DNA of 64,000 bases from Allobosea caraganae (GTDB lineage Bacteria; Pseudomonadota; Alphaproteobacteria; Rhizobiales; Beijerinckiaceae). The notes beneath the pieces were generated by a model, which was not told where the DNA came from, made no database searches, and saw only the letters and a program-made list of their open reading frames with translations. The position numbers were made by a program, and so were the translations under genes. Location of the stretch: NCBI RefSeq assembly GCF_003351345.1, contig NZ_QQTO01000035.1, forward strand, positions 1-64,000. Direction: 5' to 3'. Shown in pieces: positions 54,628 to 63,149 of the stretch. Position 1 is the first letter of the stretch. Each line of letters begins with the position of its first letter.

Positions 54628-54891
54628 TCAGCACTCGTAGCGATAGCGGCGGCCATATTCGTCGCGGCCGACGCAGACGCTGCTGGGTGATGTCGCATTG
54701 CCGATGATCGCGCCGCCCGCGCCGCCGATCGCCGCGCCTGCCAGCGCGCCACCGGCCCGGCCGGTCGCCAACCCGCCGATCACCGCGCCGGTGCCGGCGC
54801 CGATCAGCGCGCCGCCCGCCGTCCGCTCCTCGCGGGGAGTGCAGGCGCCCAGCGCGGCGACGAAGGCGGCAAGAATGAGGATCTTCTGCAT
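54628..54891 (-). CDS. Glycine-zipper lipoprotein
   Basis: The 87-residue protein starts at ATG 54891 with GGGAG upstream. The lipobox LGAC is at about 14-17. After cleavage, a glycine-rich zipper (GGALIGAGTGAVIGGLATGR) fills the middle, as in OsmB- and SlyB-like envelope proteins. It faces the PRC-barrel gene, and both have stress-type promoters. Function beyond envelope stress is not known. Confidence 0.85.
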   Translation of the reverse strand: MQKILILAAFVAALGACTPREERTAGGALIGAGTGAVIGGLATGRAGGALAGAAIGGAGGAIIGNATSPSSVCVGRDEYGRRYRYEC

Positions 54892-54953
54892 GGTCTGTCG
54901 CTCCCTTGGTGAGGCGCGTGGCTGAGGCCACGTCCTCGCGTCGTTGGCCGATC

Positions 54954-54978
54954 AACGGCAGCCGCCGCCAAAGGTTCC
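54954..54978 (-). promoter_or_regulatory. Sigma-EcfG-type promoter of the lipoprotein gene
   Basis: On the minus strand GGAAC (54978-54974), a 16-base spacer and CGTT (54957-54954) match the general-stress consensus exactly, about 60 bases before the start codon. Confidence 0.75.
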
Positions 54979-55065
54979 GCTGCGTCCATTCGCCATCTGG
55001 AAAGCGGCGCCCGCAGTCCACCCGCGGCCGGTCCAAATTGTCGCGCCCTTCCGGTCTCCGGCTGC

Positions 55066-55090
55066 GGAACCTTCGAAGCGAAGCGACGTT
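55066..55090 (+). promoter_or_regulatory. Sigma-EcfG-type promoter of the PRC-barrel gene
   Basis: GGAAC (55066-55070), a 16-base spacer and CGTT (55087-55090) match the general-stress consensus exactly, 59 bases before the start codon. Confidence 0.75.
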
Positions 55091-55149
55091 GACCATCCAG
55101 AACCTGCGGCGGGATGACGCCGCTCCCGGATTCACGGAGGAACAGTCAG

Positions 55150-55542
55150 ATGACCGATCTCTCGACGGCCACCACCACTCCCACGACGTCGGGCAACCCC
55201 CTGATCGCAGGGGCGCGCGTCGCCGGCACCGATGTCTACAACACCGCCGGCGATCATCTCGGCGAGATCTACGACGTCATGCTGGACAAGCAGACGGGGA
55301 AGGTCGCCTACGCGATCATGTCCTTCGGCGGCTTCCTCGGCCTGGGCGAGAAGTATCACCCGATCCCGTGGAGCGTGCTCGACTACGACACCAATCGCGG
55401 TGGCTACGTCGTGCCCCTGACCAAGGACAAGCTCGAGGCCGCTCCGATGTATGACAGCGAGGGCGAGCCGGACTGGGACGACCGGGCCTATGGCAAGCGC
55501 GTGCACGATTACTACGGCACGATGCCCTACTGGATGATGTAG
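55150..55542 (+). CDS. PRC-barrel domain protein
   Basis: ATG 55150 has GGAGG nine bases upstream; a longer frame to 55114 is less likely. The 130-residue protein has a PRC-barrel domain (VYNTAGDHLGEIYDVMLDK, with PIPWSVLDYD) and an acidic C-terminus. Such cytosolic proteins are common in stress regulons of alphaproteobacteria. Function is not defined. Confidence 0.9.
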   Translation: MTDLSTATTTPTTSGNPLIAGARVAGTDVYNTAGDHLGEIYDVMLDKQTGKVAYAIMSFGGFLGLGEKYHPIPWSVLDYDTNRGGYVVPLTKDKLEAAPMYDSEGEPDWDDRAYGKRVHDYYGTMPYWMM

Positions 55543-55691
55543 GGGCGCGCTGGAGCAGCCGCCCTCGGTCTGCTCCAAGCCTTTGAATTTACGCATTTCC
55601 AGGCGGAGCCGATATCCGCTTCGCTTGAAAGTGCTTTTCCTGCAGGTCGCGGCGGTTGCTATCCCCCCAGCCGAACCGTCGTGACGGCGGG

Positions 55692-55722
55692 ATGCGGGCC
55701 GAAAGGCCCGCATCTTCTTTTT
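55692..55722 (+). terminator. Rho-independent terminator
   Basis: ATGCGGGCC-GAAA-GGCCCGCAT is followed by CTTCTTTTT. It lies 150 bases after the PRC-barrel gene, before the next promoter. The rest of the gap 55543-55867 shows no gene. Confidence 0.85.
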
Positions 55723-55756
55723 GGGCGATGGACTGCATTTTTAACCTTGCCGCCCA

Positions 55757-55781
55757 GGAACCAAAGCGCCTGCCATGCGTC
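55757..55781 (+). promoter_or_regulatory. Possible sigma-EcfG-type promoter of the transglutaminase-like gene
   Basis: GGAAC (55757-55761), a 16-base spacer and CGTC differ from the consensus by one base. It lies between a terminator and the next gene, a natural promoter position. Confidence 0.4.
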
Positions 55782-55867
55782 CTGTTGGCAGCACGCCCCC
55801 AATCAACATCGCCGGTTCGCTTCCGCCGCCAATCGCGACGCGTAGCGCCTGCAGCAAGGAGGACGCC

Positions 55868-56761
55868 ATGCTGATCCGCTATGGCTACCGGATCGAAATC
55901 GTCTGCGGGCACGAGCTGCCGCTGATCACCATGCTCGATATCCACCCCTCGCGCCGGCACGATCTGGCCCGGCCCGACGAGATGGCGGTGACGGCGCTGG
56001 CGGACCCTTCCGCCACCGTGCCGACGACGCAATATCTCGATCAGTTCGGCAATATCTGCCGCCGGCTGGTGGCGCCGCCCGGCGGGATATTGTTGCAGTC
56101 CGATGGCGTGCTCTACGATTCCGGCGTGCCCGATCCGGTCAATGCGGCGGCGCGCGAGGTTCCGCCGTCGCGCCTGCCGGACGAGGCGCTCGTCTACCTG
56201 CTCGGCAGCCGCTATTGCGAGACCGACAAGCTCGCCGACCGCGCCTGGAGCCTGTTCGGACACTTGCCGCCCGGCTGGGAGCGGGTGCAGGCGGTGGTCG
56301 ACTTCGTCCATAACCACCTGACCTTCGGCTACGCCTTCGCGCGCAACACCCGCACGGCGGCAGAGGCCTTCGACGAGCGCATCGGCGTCTGCCGCGACTT
56401 CGCCCACCTTGCCGTCGCGCTCTGCCGCTGCCTCAACATCCCGGCGCGCTATTGCAACGGCTATCTCGGCGATATCGGCGTGCCGAAGGACCCGGCGCCG
56501 ATGGACTTCAACGCTTGGTTCGAGGTCTATCTCGGCAATCGCTGGTACACGTTCGATGCCAGGCACAACATGCCGCGCATCGGCCGCGTCGTGATCGCGC
56601 GCGGGCGCGACGCCACCGACGTCGCGATGCTCAACAGCTTCGGCCAGCACGGCCTGCAGCGCTTCGAGGTGACGACGGAAGAGGTCGAGGACGCGCTTCC
56701 TGAGGTGCCGCACCTGCCCGGCAACGGGCAATGGCACGAGGATCGCGCCGTCTCGTCGTGA
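55868..56761 (+). CDS. Transglutaminase-like cysteine protease-fold protein
   Basis: ATG 55868 has AAGGAGG upstream; a longer frame to 55775 is rejected. The 297-residue protein has the transglutaminase-like core: DERIGVCRDFAHLAVALCR with the catalytic-type Cys, MDFNAWFEVYL where the usual His is replaced by Asn, and YTFDARHN with the Asp. Activity is therefore uncertain. A downstream lipid kinase is close enough to be in one operon. Confidence 0.85.
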   Translation: MLIRYGYRIEIVCGHELPLITMLDIHPSRRHDLARPDEMAVTALADPSATVPTTQYLDQFGNICRRLVAPPGGILLQSDGVLYDSGVPDPVNAAAREVPPSRLPDEALVYLLGSRYCETDKLADRAWSLFGHLPPGWERVQAVVDFVHNHLTFGYAFARNTRTAAEAFDERIGVCRDFAHLAVALCRCLNIPARYCNGYLGDIGVPKDPAPMDFNAWFEVYLGNRWYTFDARHNMPRIGRVVIARGRDATDVAMLNSFGQHGLQRFEVTTEEVEDALPEVPHLPGNGQWHEDRAVSS

Positions 56762-56805
56762 GCGACTTGCAACTCGCCCGGCGCGAGCACACCTCCGATA
56801 GTGTC

Positions 56806-57705
56806 ATGCGCTACACTGTCGTCGTCAACGCACGGGCGGGAACCGTGCTCGAAGCAGGCCCTGACGCCTTCGCCGGACGGATCGGGGCGGCCTTTCGAGC
56901 CCATGGCTGCGAGGCCGAGGTCAAGCTCGTGCATCCGCGCGACCTCGACGACGCGCTGTCGCTCGCGATCGAGGAGGACGGGGCGATCCCGGTCATCGCC
57001 GGCGGCGACGGCACGATCAACGGCGTGCTGCCCATCCTCCTGCAATGCGAGCGCCCGGTCGGGATCCTGCCGCTCGGCACGGTCAACGTGCTCGGCCGCG
57101 ACCTTGGATTGATCGGCCCGCTGGAGAAGCAGATCCAGGCGCTCTGCGAGGGCGAGCCGGTGACGATGGATATCGGCCGCGTCAACGAGCGCCTGTTCCA
57201 CTCGCTCTCGGGCATGGGCTTCTTCAGCCTGATGGCGCGCGAGCGCGAGTTCGCCCGCAGGCGCTTCCCCTTCAGCCGGACCATCGCCTTCGTCGTGGCC
57301 GCGACGCGCTCGATCCTGTTCACGCGGGCGATCACGGTCGACATCCGGGTGGGCGATCACATCAGGCAGGTCGAGGCCGATGCCGTGCTCGTCACCATCA
57401 ACAGCTTCGACGGCATCGAATGGCGCCGCGCCCGCCTCGATGGCGGCCATTTCGAGGTGCATATCCTCAATGCCGGCGGGCTGGCCTCGCGCACCAGGGC
57501 GGCGCTCGCGGTCGCCTCGGGCCGCTGGCGCTCGTCGAAGCACCTGACGTCCTTCACCGGCGAGGAGATCACCCTGATCCGCCGCGACAAGCGGCGCGGG
57601 CACATCACCTTCGACGGCGAGGTGCAGCGCACGGCCGGCCCCTTCTCCTATCGCCTCCTGCCCAAGGCGATCCAGGTCATAGGCGCGCGTCCACAGGCGA
57701 TTTGA
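56806..57705 (+). CDS. Diacylglycerol/lipid kinase family protein
   Basis: I choose ATG 56806, just before VVVNARAGTV, the normal N-terminus; a GTG at 56758 overlapping the previous stop is an alternative. The 299-residue protein has GGDGTINGVLP for ATP binding and ILPLGTVNVLGRDL. The family phosphorylates diacylglycerol, sphingoid bases or similar lipids. It lies near a PAP2 phosphatase. Confidence 0.88.
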   Translation: MRYTVVVNARAGTVLEAGPDAFAGRIGAAFRAHGCEAEVKLVHPRDLDDALSLAIEEDGAIPVIAGGDGTINGVLPILLQCERPVGILPLGTVNVLGRDLGLIGPLEKQIQALCEGEPVTMDIGRVNERLFHSLSGMGFFSLMAREREFARRRFPFSRTIAFVVAATRSILFTRAITVDIRVGDHIRQVEADAVLVTINSFDGIEWRRARLDGGHFEVHILNAGGLASRTRAALAVASGRWRSSKHLTSFTGEEITLIRRDKRRGHITFDGEVQRTAGPFSYRLLPKAIQVIGARPQAI

Positions 57706-57744
57706 CGATAGGTTACTGAGCCGCCTCAATTACGGCTTGTTGTC

Positions 57745-57887
57745 AGAGACCGTTCGAGAATTCGCTGGCGTGAGCAGTCTGGCGTGGCTGTCGAGAACCG
57801 GAGCGGAGCGGACTAAAGTCCGTGAGCACCGGAAGCGCAGACAGCCGCGTCGGACGGCCACGCCAGTAGAATTCGCAAACAGTCTCT
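57745..57887. ncRNA. Candidate structured intergenic element
   Basis: Outer arms AGAGACCGTTCGAGAATTCG and its near-complement (57859-57887) enclose a 16-base pairing between 57777-57792 and 57840-57855. That inner pairing is complete if three G-U pairs are allowed. CGGACT-AA-AGTCCG sits at the core (57809-57822). The nested order suggests an RNA fold or a mobile palindrome. It lies just upstream of the PAP2 gene. Confidence 0.4.
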
Positions 57888-57906
57888 TAGCCGCTCCAGG
57901 GATTCG

Positions 57907-58596
57907 ATGTTTTCGCTCACACCCCGCGTCCTCGTGCCCGTCGCCGCCGCCTTCGGCTTCCTTGGCCTCGCCGTCTACATCGCGTCCGGACAGAGCTTCG
58001 CCTTCGACCGCAGCCTGGTGCTGCTCTTCCGCGTCGCCGGCGACCCGTCGACGCCGGTCGGCCCGGCCTGGCTGCGCGAGGCGATGCGCGACGTCTCCGG
58101 CCTCGGCAGCTTCGTCGGGCTGGGCATGATGACGATCTGCGCCACGCTGACGCTCTGGCTCTGCGGCTTCCGGCATCTCGCGGTCGGGCTGGCGCTCAGC
58201 GTCATCGCCGCGACGCTGGTCAGCACCGGGCTCAAGATCGCGATCGGCCGCGAGCGGCCCGACATCGTCGAGCACAGCGCGTTGACCTTCACCGCGAGCT
58301 TCCCCAGCGGTCACGCCTTTCTCTCGGCCGTGACCCTGCTCAGCATCGCCGGCTTCATCGGCCTGGCCTCGCGCCGCCGCGACATCACCCGCGTCTGCCT
58401 CTGGCTGGCCTGGTTCATGATCGTGATGATCGGCATCAGCCGGGTCTATCTCGGCGTGCACTGGCCGACCGATGTGCTCGCCGGCTGGTGCCTGGGCGTC
58501 GCCTGGTCGAGCCTGGCGGTGGCTTATCTCGGCCGGAAGATGGCCGCAGCGGAGCCGGCGCAGGAGGCCTCGCGCTCTCCGTCATTGCGAGCGTAG
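57907..58596 (+). CDS. PAP2-superfamily membrane phosphatase
   Basis: The 229-residue protein has several hydrophobic segments and the three PAP2 motifs: KIAIGRERP, PSGH and SRVYLGVHWPTD. It should dephosphorylate a lipid phosphate at the membrane. The lipid kinase gene lies about 200 bases upstream, across the structured element. Confidence 0.93.
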   Translation: MFSLTPRVLVPVAAAFGFLGLAVYIASGQSFAFDRSLVLLFRVAGDPSTPVGPAWLREAMRDVSGLGSFVGLGMMTICATLTLWLCGFRHLAVGLALSVIAATLVSTGLKIAIGRERPDIVEHSALTFTASFPSGHAFLSAVTLLSIAGFIGLASRRRDITRVCLWLAWFMIVMIGISRVYLGVHWPTDVLAGWCLGVAWSSLAVAYLGRKMAAAEPAQEASRSPSLRA

Positions 58597-58661
58597 CGAA
58601 GCAATGCAGGGGGCCTCGCTCGCCCAGTCCTCCTGGATTGCTTCGCTACGCTCGCAATGAC
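58581..58661. repeat. Palindromic intergenic repeat (type B), second copy
   Basis: GTCATTGCGAGCGTAGCGAA (58581 on) is inverted at 58631-58661, with the same plan as at 29534. It begins within the last codons of the PAP2 gene, which therefore ends inside the repeat. Confidence 0.8.
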
Positions 58662-58683
58662 GAGGGAGCCCAGTCTCGGGGGC

Positions 58684-59169
58684 TCAACGCATGTCAATGG
58701 TGGTGTTGACGCCGAGATCAGGTGTGCGACCCAAAATCTTCGCGGTCGCCAGCTTGAAGGCGATCATCACGCCGCTCGACGGCCCGTTCCAGATTTCGGC
58801 CGAGACCGGGTGCAGCGAGAGCAGGGTCACGTCGGGGTCGTTGGGCCCGCCCGGAAACCAGGCGCCCGTGATCGGATTCCAGATCTGCCGCAACAGGTCG
58901 GTATCGTCGATCCGCGTCGCCTCGCATTCGATCGCCGCGTAGAAATTATGATCCTCGTCGCTGATCGCGATCGAGACCAATCCGGGTGGATCGATCTCCT
59001 CGATCGGGCCGGCGTGGCTATGCGTCACGAAGAGCAGGCGGTGGTTCTCGCGGTCGATATGGCCGGACATCGGCCGCGTCCTGGCCTTGCCGCCGACGAT
59101 GGTCGTCATCATCACGACCGGGTGGTCGTTGAGCACGCCCCAGATGCGCTGCTGGAATTCGTTGTCCAT
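58684..59169 (-). CDS. Pyridoxamine 5'-phosphate oxidase-fold general stress protein
   Basis: The 161-residue protein starts at ATG 59169 after GAGGG. The split beta-barrel pattern is shown by VVMMTTIVGGKARTRPMSGH, FYAAIECEAT and GPNDPDVTLLSLHPVSAEIW. Family members bind flavin or heme and are induced by stress. An exact stress-type promoter lies upstream, which fits this class. Confidence 0.9.
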   Translation of the reverse strand: MDNEFQQRIWGVLNDHPVVMMTTIVGGKARTRPMSGHIDRENHRLLFVTHSHAGPIEEIDPPGLVSIAISDEDHNFYAAIECEATRIDDTDLLRQIWNPITGAWFPGGPNDPDVTLLSLHPVSAEIWNGPSSGVMIAFKLATAKILGRTPDLGVNTTIDMR

Positions 59170-59216
59170 CGTGTCGCCCTCGCTGCCGTGCCGCCATCAC
59201 GGCGCCCCATTCGCGA

Positions 59217-59242
59217 AACGCGGCGAGGGCGCGGAACGTTCC
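59217..59242 (-). promoter_or_regulatory. Sigma-EcfG-type promoter of the PNPOx-like gene
   Basis: On the minus strand GGAAC (59242-59238), a 17-base spacer and CGTT (59220-59217) match the general-stress consensus exactly, about 50 bases before the start codon. Confidence 0.75.
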
Positions 59243-59273
59243 CGATTACGACCCCCGCATGGCCGGAAGGCAA

Positions 59274-59299
59274 GGAACTTTTGCGCCGCACCGGCAGTT
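59274..59299 (+). promoter_or_regulatory. Possible sigma-EcfG-type promoter of the small membrane protein gene
   Basis: GGAAC (59274-59278), a 17-base spacer and AGTT (59296-59299) differ from the consensus by one base, 37 bases before the small gene. Confidence 0.35.
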
Positions 59300-59336
59300 C
59301 ACGAGTGTTCGCTTCCGAACGATCCGGAGAATCCTG

Positions 59337-59489
59337 TTGGCCATTTCGCGCAATCTGCTCGTCGTTCTGATCGCCGTTCTCGTCGTTGGCCTGGCCGCGA
59401 CCGGCTACGCGCTCTACCAGGAGAAGAAGCAGCCCGATGGCGTCGAAATCTCGATCGGCAAGGGCGGGCTCTCGATCAAGGAGAAGTGA
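59337..59489 (+). CDS. Small single-span membrane protein
   Basis: TTG 59337 with GGAGA six bases upstream gives 50 residues. One membrane segment (NLLVVLIAVLVVGLAATGYAL) is followed by YQEKKQPDGVEISIGKGGLS. Similar short proteins are widespread in Hyphomicrobiales by general knowledge. Function unknown. Its stop lies seven bases from the convergent PHA depolymerase gene's stop. Confidence 0.7.
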   Translation: MAISRNLLVVLIAVLVVGLAATGYALYQEKKQPDGVEISIGKGGLSIKEK

Positions 59490-59496
59490 TCGGCTC

Positions 59497-60711
59497 TCAG
59501 CTGTTGGCCACGATCATGTTTCGAACGATCGGGTAGATCTGCCCTTCCCATTTCCGGCCCGAGAACACGCCGTAATGGCCGACGCCGGCCTGCATGTGGT
59601 GGCGCTTGCGGAAGGGTTTCAGCCCGCTGCACAGGTCATGCGCGGCCGAGGTCTGGCCGAGCGAGCAGATGTCGTCGCGCTCGCCCTCGACGGTGAGCAG
59701 GGCGGTCTTGCGGATGGCCGAGCAATCGACCTTCTCGCCGCGATAGGTCAGCGTTCCCGCCGCCAGCCGCGCCTCCTGGAAGATCCACTGCACGGTCTCG
59801 AGGTAGAACTCGGCCGGCAGGTCGAGCACCGCGAAATACTCGTCGTAGAAGGTCTTGATCACCTGCGCCTTGTCGGTCTCGCCGGTGGCGAGATGGGTGA
59901 ACATGTCGATATGCGCGTTGACGTGGCGGCTCAGGTTCATCGCCAGGAAGGCGCCGAGCTGGACGAAGCCGGGATAGACCCTGCGGCCGCCGCCGGGATA
60001 GCGGGCCGGCACGGTCGCGATCAGGTTCTTCTCGAACCAGCGGATCGGCTTCTCCATGGCGAGCTTGTTGACCGTGGTCGGGTTGATGCGCGTGTCGACC
60101 GGCCCGGCCATCAGGGTCATGCTGCGCGGCTGGATCGCATTGCCCGACTGCGCCATCACGGCTGCAGCGGTGAGCACCTGGACGCAAGGCTGGCACACGG
60201 CGACGACATGGGTCTGGTCGCCGAGTTCCTCGATGAAGCGGATAAGGTAGTCGACATAATCGTCGTAGCCGAAGGCGCCATCGCTGCGCGGCACGTCGCG
60301 GGCATTGTGCCAGTCGGTGATGTAGACGTCGTGGTCCTGCAGCAGCGTCGCCGCGGTGTGGCGGAGCAGGGTGGCGAAATGGCCCGACATCGGCGCCACG
60401 ACCAGCACTTTCGACTGCGCGACCTCGCTGTCCTTGCGGAAATGCAGCAGGCTGCCGAAGGGCAGGGCGAGGGTCACCTCCTCGCTCACCGGCACGTCCC
60501 GGTTGCCGATGCGGACGCTGTCGATGTGGTAGGGTGGCCGCTCATGGGTCAGCCCGGCGCGCGTCACCATCTCATAGGCGGCTGCGGCGGCGCGGATATC
60601 GACCGGCTGTCCCGTCATGGCCCTGGCGCCGAGTGCCGCCAGAGCGGCCTGGGCTAGCGTGCGGGCCGGGTTGATCAGGTCGGACTGGGCTTGGTAGGCG
60701 GCGTAGAGCAT
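59497..60711 (-). CDS. phaZ: Intracellular polyhydroxyalkanoate depolymerase
   Basis: The 404-residue alpha/beta hydrolase has the nucleophile-elbow VCQPC, with Cys where esterases have Ser, and VKTFYDEYFAVLDL-type and GHYGVFSGRKW motifs of intracellular PhaZ. It mobilises stored PHA. The gene stands alone; PHA synthase is not in the window. Confidence 0.92.
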   Translation of the reverse strand: MLYAAYQAQSDLINPARTLAQAALAALGARAMTGQPVDIRAAAAAYEMVTRAGLTHERPPYHIDSVRIGNRDVPVSEEVTLALPFGSLLHFRKDSEVAQSKVLVVAPMSGHFATLLRHTAATLLQDHDVYITDWHNARDVPRSDGAFGYDDYVDYLIRFIEELGDQTHVVAVCQPCVQVLTAAAVMAQSGNAIQPRSMTLMAGPVDTRINPTTVNKLAMEKPIRWFEKNLIATVPARYPGGGRRVYPGFVQLGAFLAMNLSRHVNAHIDMFTHLATGETDKAQVIKTFYDEYFAVLDLPAEFYLETVQWIFQEARLAAGTLTYRGEKVDCSAIRKTALLTVEGERDDICSLGQTSAAHDLCSGLKPFRKRHHMQAGVGHYGVFSGRKWEGQIYPIVRNMIVANS

Positions 60712-60894
60712 CAGCGTGCGACCTCGATCGACCGGGCTTGCCTCGGCGACGGGCAGGGGCCGTCACCGGATGGCTGCGCCACGGCGTCATGTTGCGCTGC
60801 AATATGGGTTGGATGCAAGGATGTTCTGCTTTGTCTCATTCTATGGAACATCTCTTGCTACGAAGGTGGTACGTGCCGCAGAGGATCATCCGCC
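60712..60894. promoter_or_regulatory. Divergent region between phaZ and the GST gene
   Basis: The 183-base gap is the shared promoter region. It is relatively AT-rich at 60800-60860. A single GGAAC occurs but without a matching CGTT, so no stress-type promoter is called. Confidence 0.35.
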
Positions 60895-61548
60895 ATGGCT
60901 CCGACGACCCTGACCATCAGTAGCAAGAACTATTCCTCCTGGTCGTTGCGCGGCTGGCTGCTCTGCATGATGGCGGGTCTCGATTTCGACGAGCACGTCA
61001 TGCCGGTCGACGACCCCTCGACCCGGGCCGAGCTGCTGCTGCTCTCGCCTTCGTTCCTGGTGCCCTGCCTGACCCATGACGGCGTCAAGGTCTGGGACAC
61101 GCTCGCCATTGCCGCCTATCTCGACGAAATCAGGCCGAAGGCCGGGCTGCTGCCGCAGGATGCCAGGGCCCGCGCCCATTGCCGCGCCATTTGCGGCGAG
61201 ATGCATTCCGGCTTCGCCAATCTGCGCTCGGCCCTGCCGATGAACCTCAAGGCGCATTATCCCGGCTTCAAGGTCTGGGCCGGCGCGCAGGCCGACATAG
61301 ACCGCGTCACCGAGATCTGGCGCGAGTGCATCGGGAACTATGGCGGGCCCTATCTCTTCGGCGAGCTCTCGATGGCGGATGCGATGTACGCGCCGGTCTG
61401 CCTGCGCTTCCTGACCTATGACGTCGCGCTCGATCCGGTCTCGAGGGCCTATTGCCAGACCATGGCGCAGTGGCCGGCCTTGCAGGACTGGATCGCCGCC
61501 GCCAAGACCGAGCCGGATGAGCTGGAAGAGCTCGACGCCGAGTTCTGA
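60895..61548 (+). CDS. Glutathione S-transferase family protein
   Basis: ATG 60895 has GAGG upstream; the longer frame to 60691 is rejected. The 217-residue protein has an N-terminal thioredoxin-like domain (SSKNYSSWSLRGWLLCMMAG, SPSFLVPCLTHD, WDTLAIAAYL) and a helical C-terminus. Conjugation of glutathione to electrophiles is the usual role; the substrate is unknown. Confidence 0.9.
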   Translation: MAPTTLTISSKNYSSWSLRGWLLCMMAGLDFDEHVMPVDDPSTRAELLLLSPSFLVPCLTHDGVKVWDTLAIAAYLDEIRPKAGLLPQDARARAHCRAICGEMHSGFANLRSALPMNLKAHYPGFKVWAGAQADIDRVTEIWRECIGNYGGPYLFGELSMADAMYAPVCLRFLTYDVALDPVSRAYCQTMAQWPALQDWIAAAKTEPDELEELDAEF

Positions 61549-61590
61549 GGCGTCTCAAGCCGGCTCTGATCTGCTCGACAAGTCGGCGCT

Positions 61591-61603
61591 GCATACCGTA
61601 TGC
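61591..61603. promoter_or_regulatory. Candidate GntR-type operator
   Basis: GCATAC-C-GTATGC is a perfect 13-base palindrome about 100 bases before the aldehyde dehydrogenase. The form suits FCD/FadR-type regulators, but no such gene is adjacent. Confidence 0.4.
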
Positions 61604-61701
61604 GAGACATCACGCCGCCTGGCCATGAGCCAGGCGAATGGCGCTTGTCGGCCAAAAGCGCTAACACCGGCGCCAATCCCGAGTGAGTTCGAGAGGCAGC
61701 G

Positions 61702-63147
61702 ATGACCGAGATTTTCAAGAACCTTATTGGCGGCGAATGGGCCGGCGGCGCGAAGGCTTCGCGCAACATCAACCCCTCCAACACCAACGACGTCGTCGGC
61801 GAATACACGCAGGGCTCGGTCGAGGACCTCAACAACGCCGTCGCCGCCGCCAAGGCCGCCTTCCCGGCCTGGAGCCGCACCACCCCGCAGGAGCGCTACG
61901 AGATCCTGAAGAAGGCCTCGGACGAAATCCTGGCCCGCAAGGAGGATCTCGGCCGCCTGCTCTCGCGCGAGGAGGGCAAGACCCTTCCCGAAGGCATCGG
62001 CGAGGCGACCCGCGCCGGCCAGATCTTCGCCTTCTTCGCCGGCGAATGCCTGCGTTTGGCCGGTGAAGCCATCCCGTCCGTGCGCCCCGGCGTCGGCGTC
62101 GAGATCACCCGTGAGCCGGTCGGCATCATCGGCATGATCACGCCCTGGAACTTCCCGATCGCGATCCCGGGCTGGAAGATCGCGCCGGCGCTGGCCTACG
62201 GCAACTGCGTCGTCATCAAGCCGGCCGATCTCGTGCCGGGCTCGGCCTGGGCGCTGGTCGACATCATCCAGCGCGCCGGCCTGCCCAAGGGCGTGCTGAA
62301 CCTCGTCATGGGCCGCGGCTCGGTCGTCGGCCAGGCGCTGCTCGAGCACAAGGACGTGCATGCGATCAGCTTCACCGGCTCGGTCGGCACCGGCCGCAAG
62401 GTCGCGGAGGCCTGCATCGCCTCCAACCCGATGAAGAAGATCCAGCTCGAGATGGGCGGCAAGAACCCGCTTGTCGTGCTGGACGACGCCGATCTCAAGA
62501 TCGCCGTCGAGACCGCCGTCAACGGCGCCTTCTTCTCGACCGGCCAGCGCTGCACGGCGTCGTCGCGCCTGATCGTCACCGAGGGCATCCACGACCGCTT
62601 CGTCGAGGCGGCCATCGAGCGCATGAAGGGCCTCGTCGTCGACGACGCGCTGAAGAGCGGCACCCATATCGGCCCGGTCGTCGACCAGAGCCAGCTCGAC
62701 CAGAACCTGAAATACGTCGCCATCGCCAAGGACGAGGGCGCCAAGCTCGTCTGGGGCGGCGAGTTGCTCAACCGCGAGACCCCCGGCTTCTACATGCAGC
62801 CGGCCCTCCTCACCGAGACCACCAACGCCATGCGCATCTCGCGCGAGGAGGTCTTCGGCCCGGTCGCCAACGTCATCCGCGCCAAGAACTACGACGAGGC
62901 ACTGGCCATCGCCAACGACACCGAGTTCGGCCTCGCCGCCGGCATCTGCACGACCTCGTTGAAGCACGCGACGCATTTCAAGCGCAACAGCGAGGCCGGC
63001 ATGGTGATGGTCAACCTGCCGACCGCGGGCGTCGACTATCACGTGCCGTTCGGCGGCCGGAAGGGCTCGAGCTACGGCCCGCGCGAGCAGGGCGCCTACG
63101 CCAAGGAATTCTACACGACGGTGAAGACGGCCTACACGCTGGCCTGA
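61702..63147 (+). CDS. Aldehyde dehydrogenase (ketoglutarate-semialdehyde type)
   Basis: The 481-residue protein has the family motifs: PWNFPIAIPGWKIAPALAYG, SFTGSVGTGRKV, LEMGGKNP with the general-base Glu and GQRCTASS with the catalytic Cys. It most resembles alpha-ketoglutarate semialdehyde dehydrogenases of sugar acid catabolism. Other aldehydes remain possible. Confidence 0.88.
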   Translation: MTEIFKNLIGGEWAGGAKASRNINPSNTNDVVGEYTQGSVEDLNNAVAAAKAAFPAWSRTTPQERYEILKKASDEILARKEDLGRLLSREEGKTLPEGIGEATRAGQIFAFFAGECLRLAGEAIPSVRPGVGVEITREPVGIIGMITPWNFPIAIPGWKIAPALAYGNCVVIKPADLVPGSAWALVDIIQRAGLPKGVLNLVMGRGSVVGQALLEHKDVHAISFTGSVGTGRKVAEACIASNPMKKIQLEMGGKNPLVVLDDADLKIAVETAVNGAFFSTGQRCTASSRLIVTEGIHDRFVEAAIERMKGLVVDDALKSGTHIGPVVDQSQLDQNLKYVAIAKDEGAKLVWGGELLNRETPGFYMQPALLTETTNAMRISREEVFGPVANVIRAKNYDEALAIANDTEFGLAAGICTTSLKHATHFKRNSEAGMVMVNLPTAGVDYHVPFGGRKGSSYGPREQGAYAKEFYTTVKTAYTLA

Positions 63148-63149
63148 TC

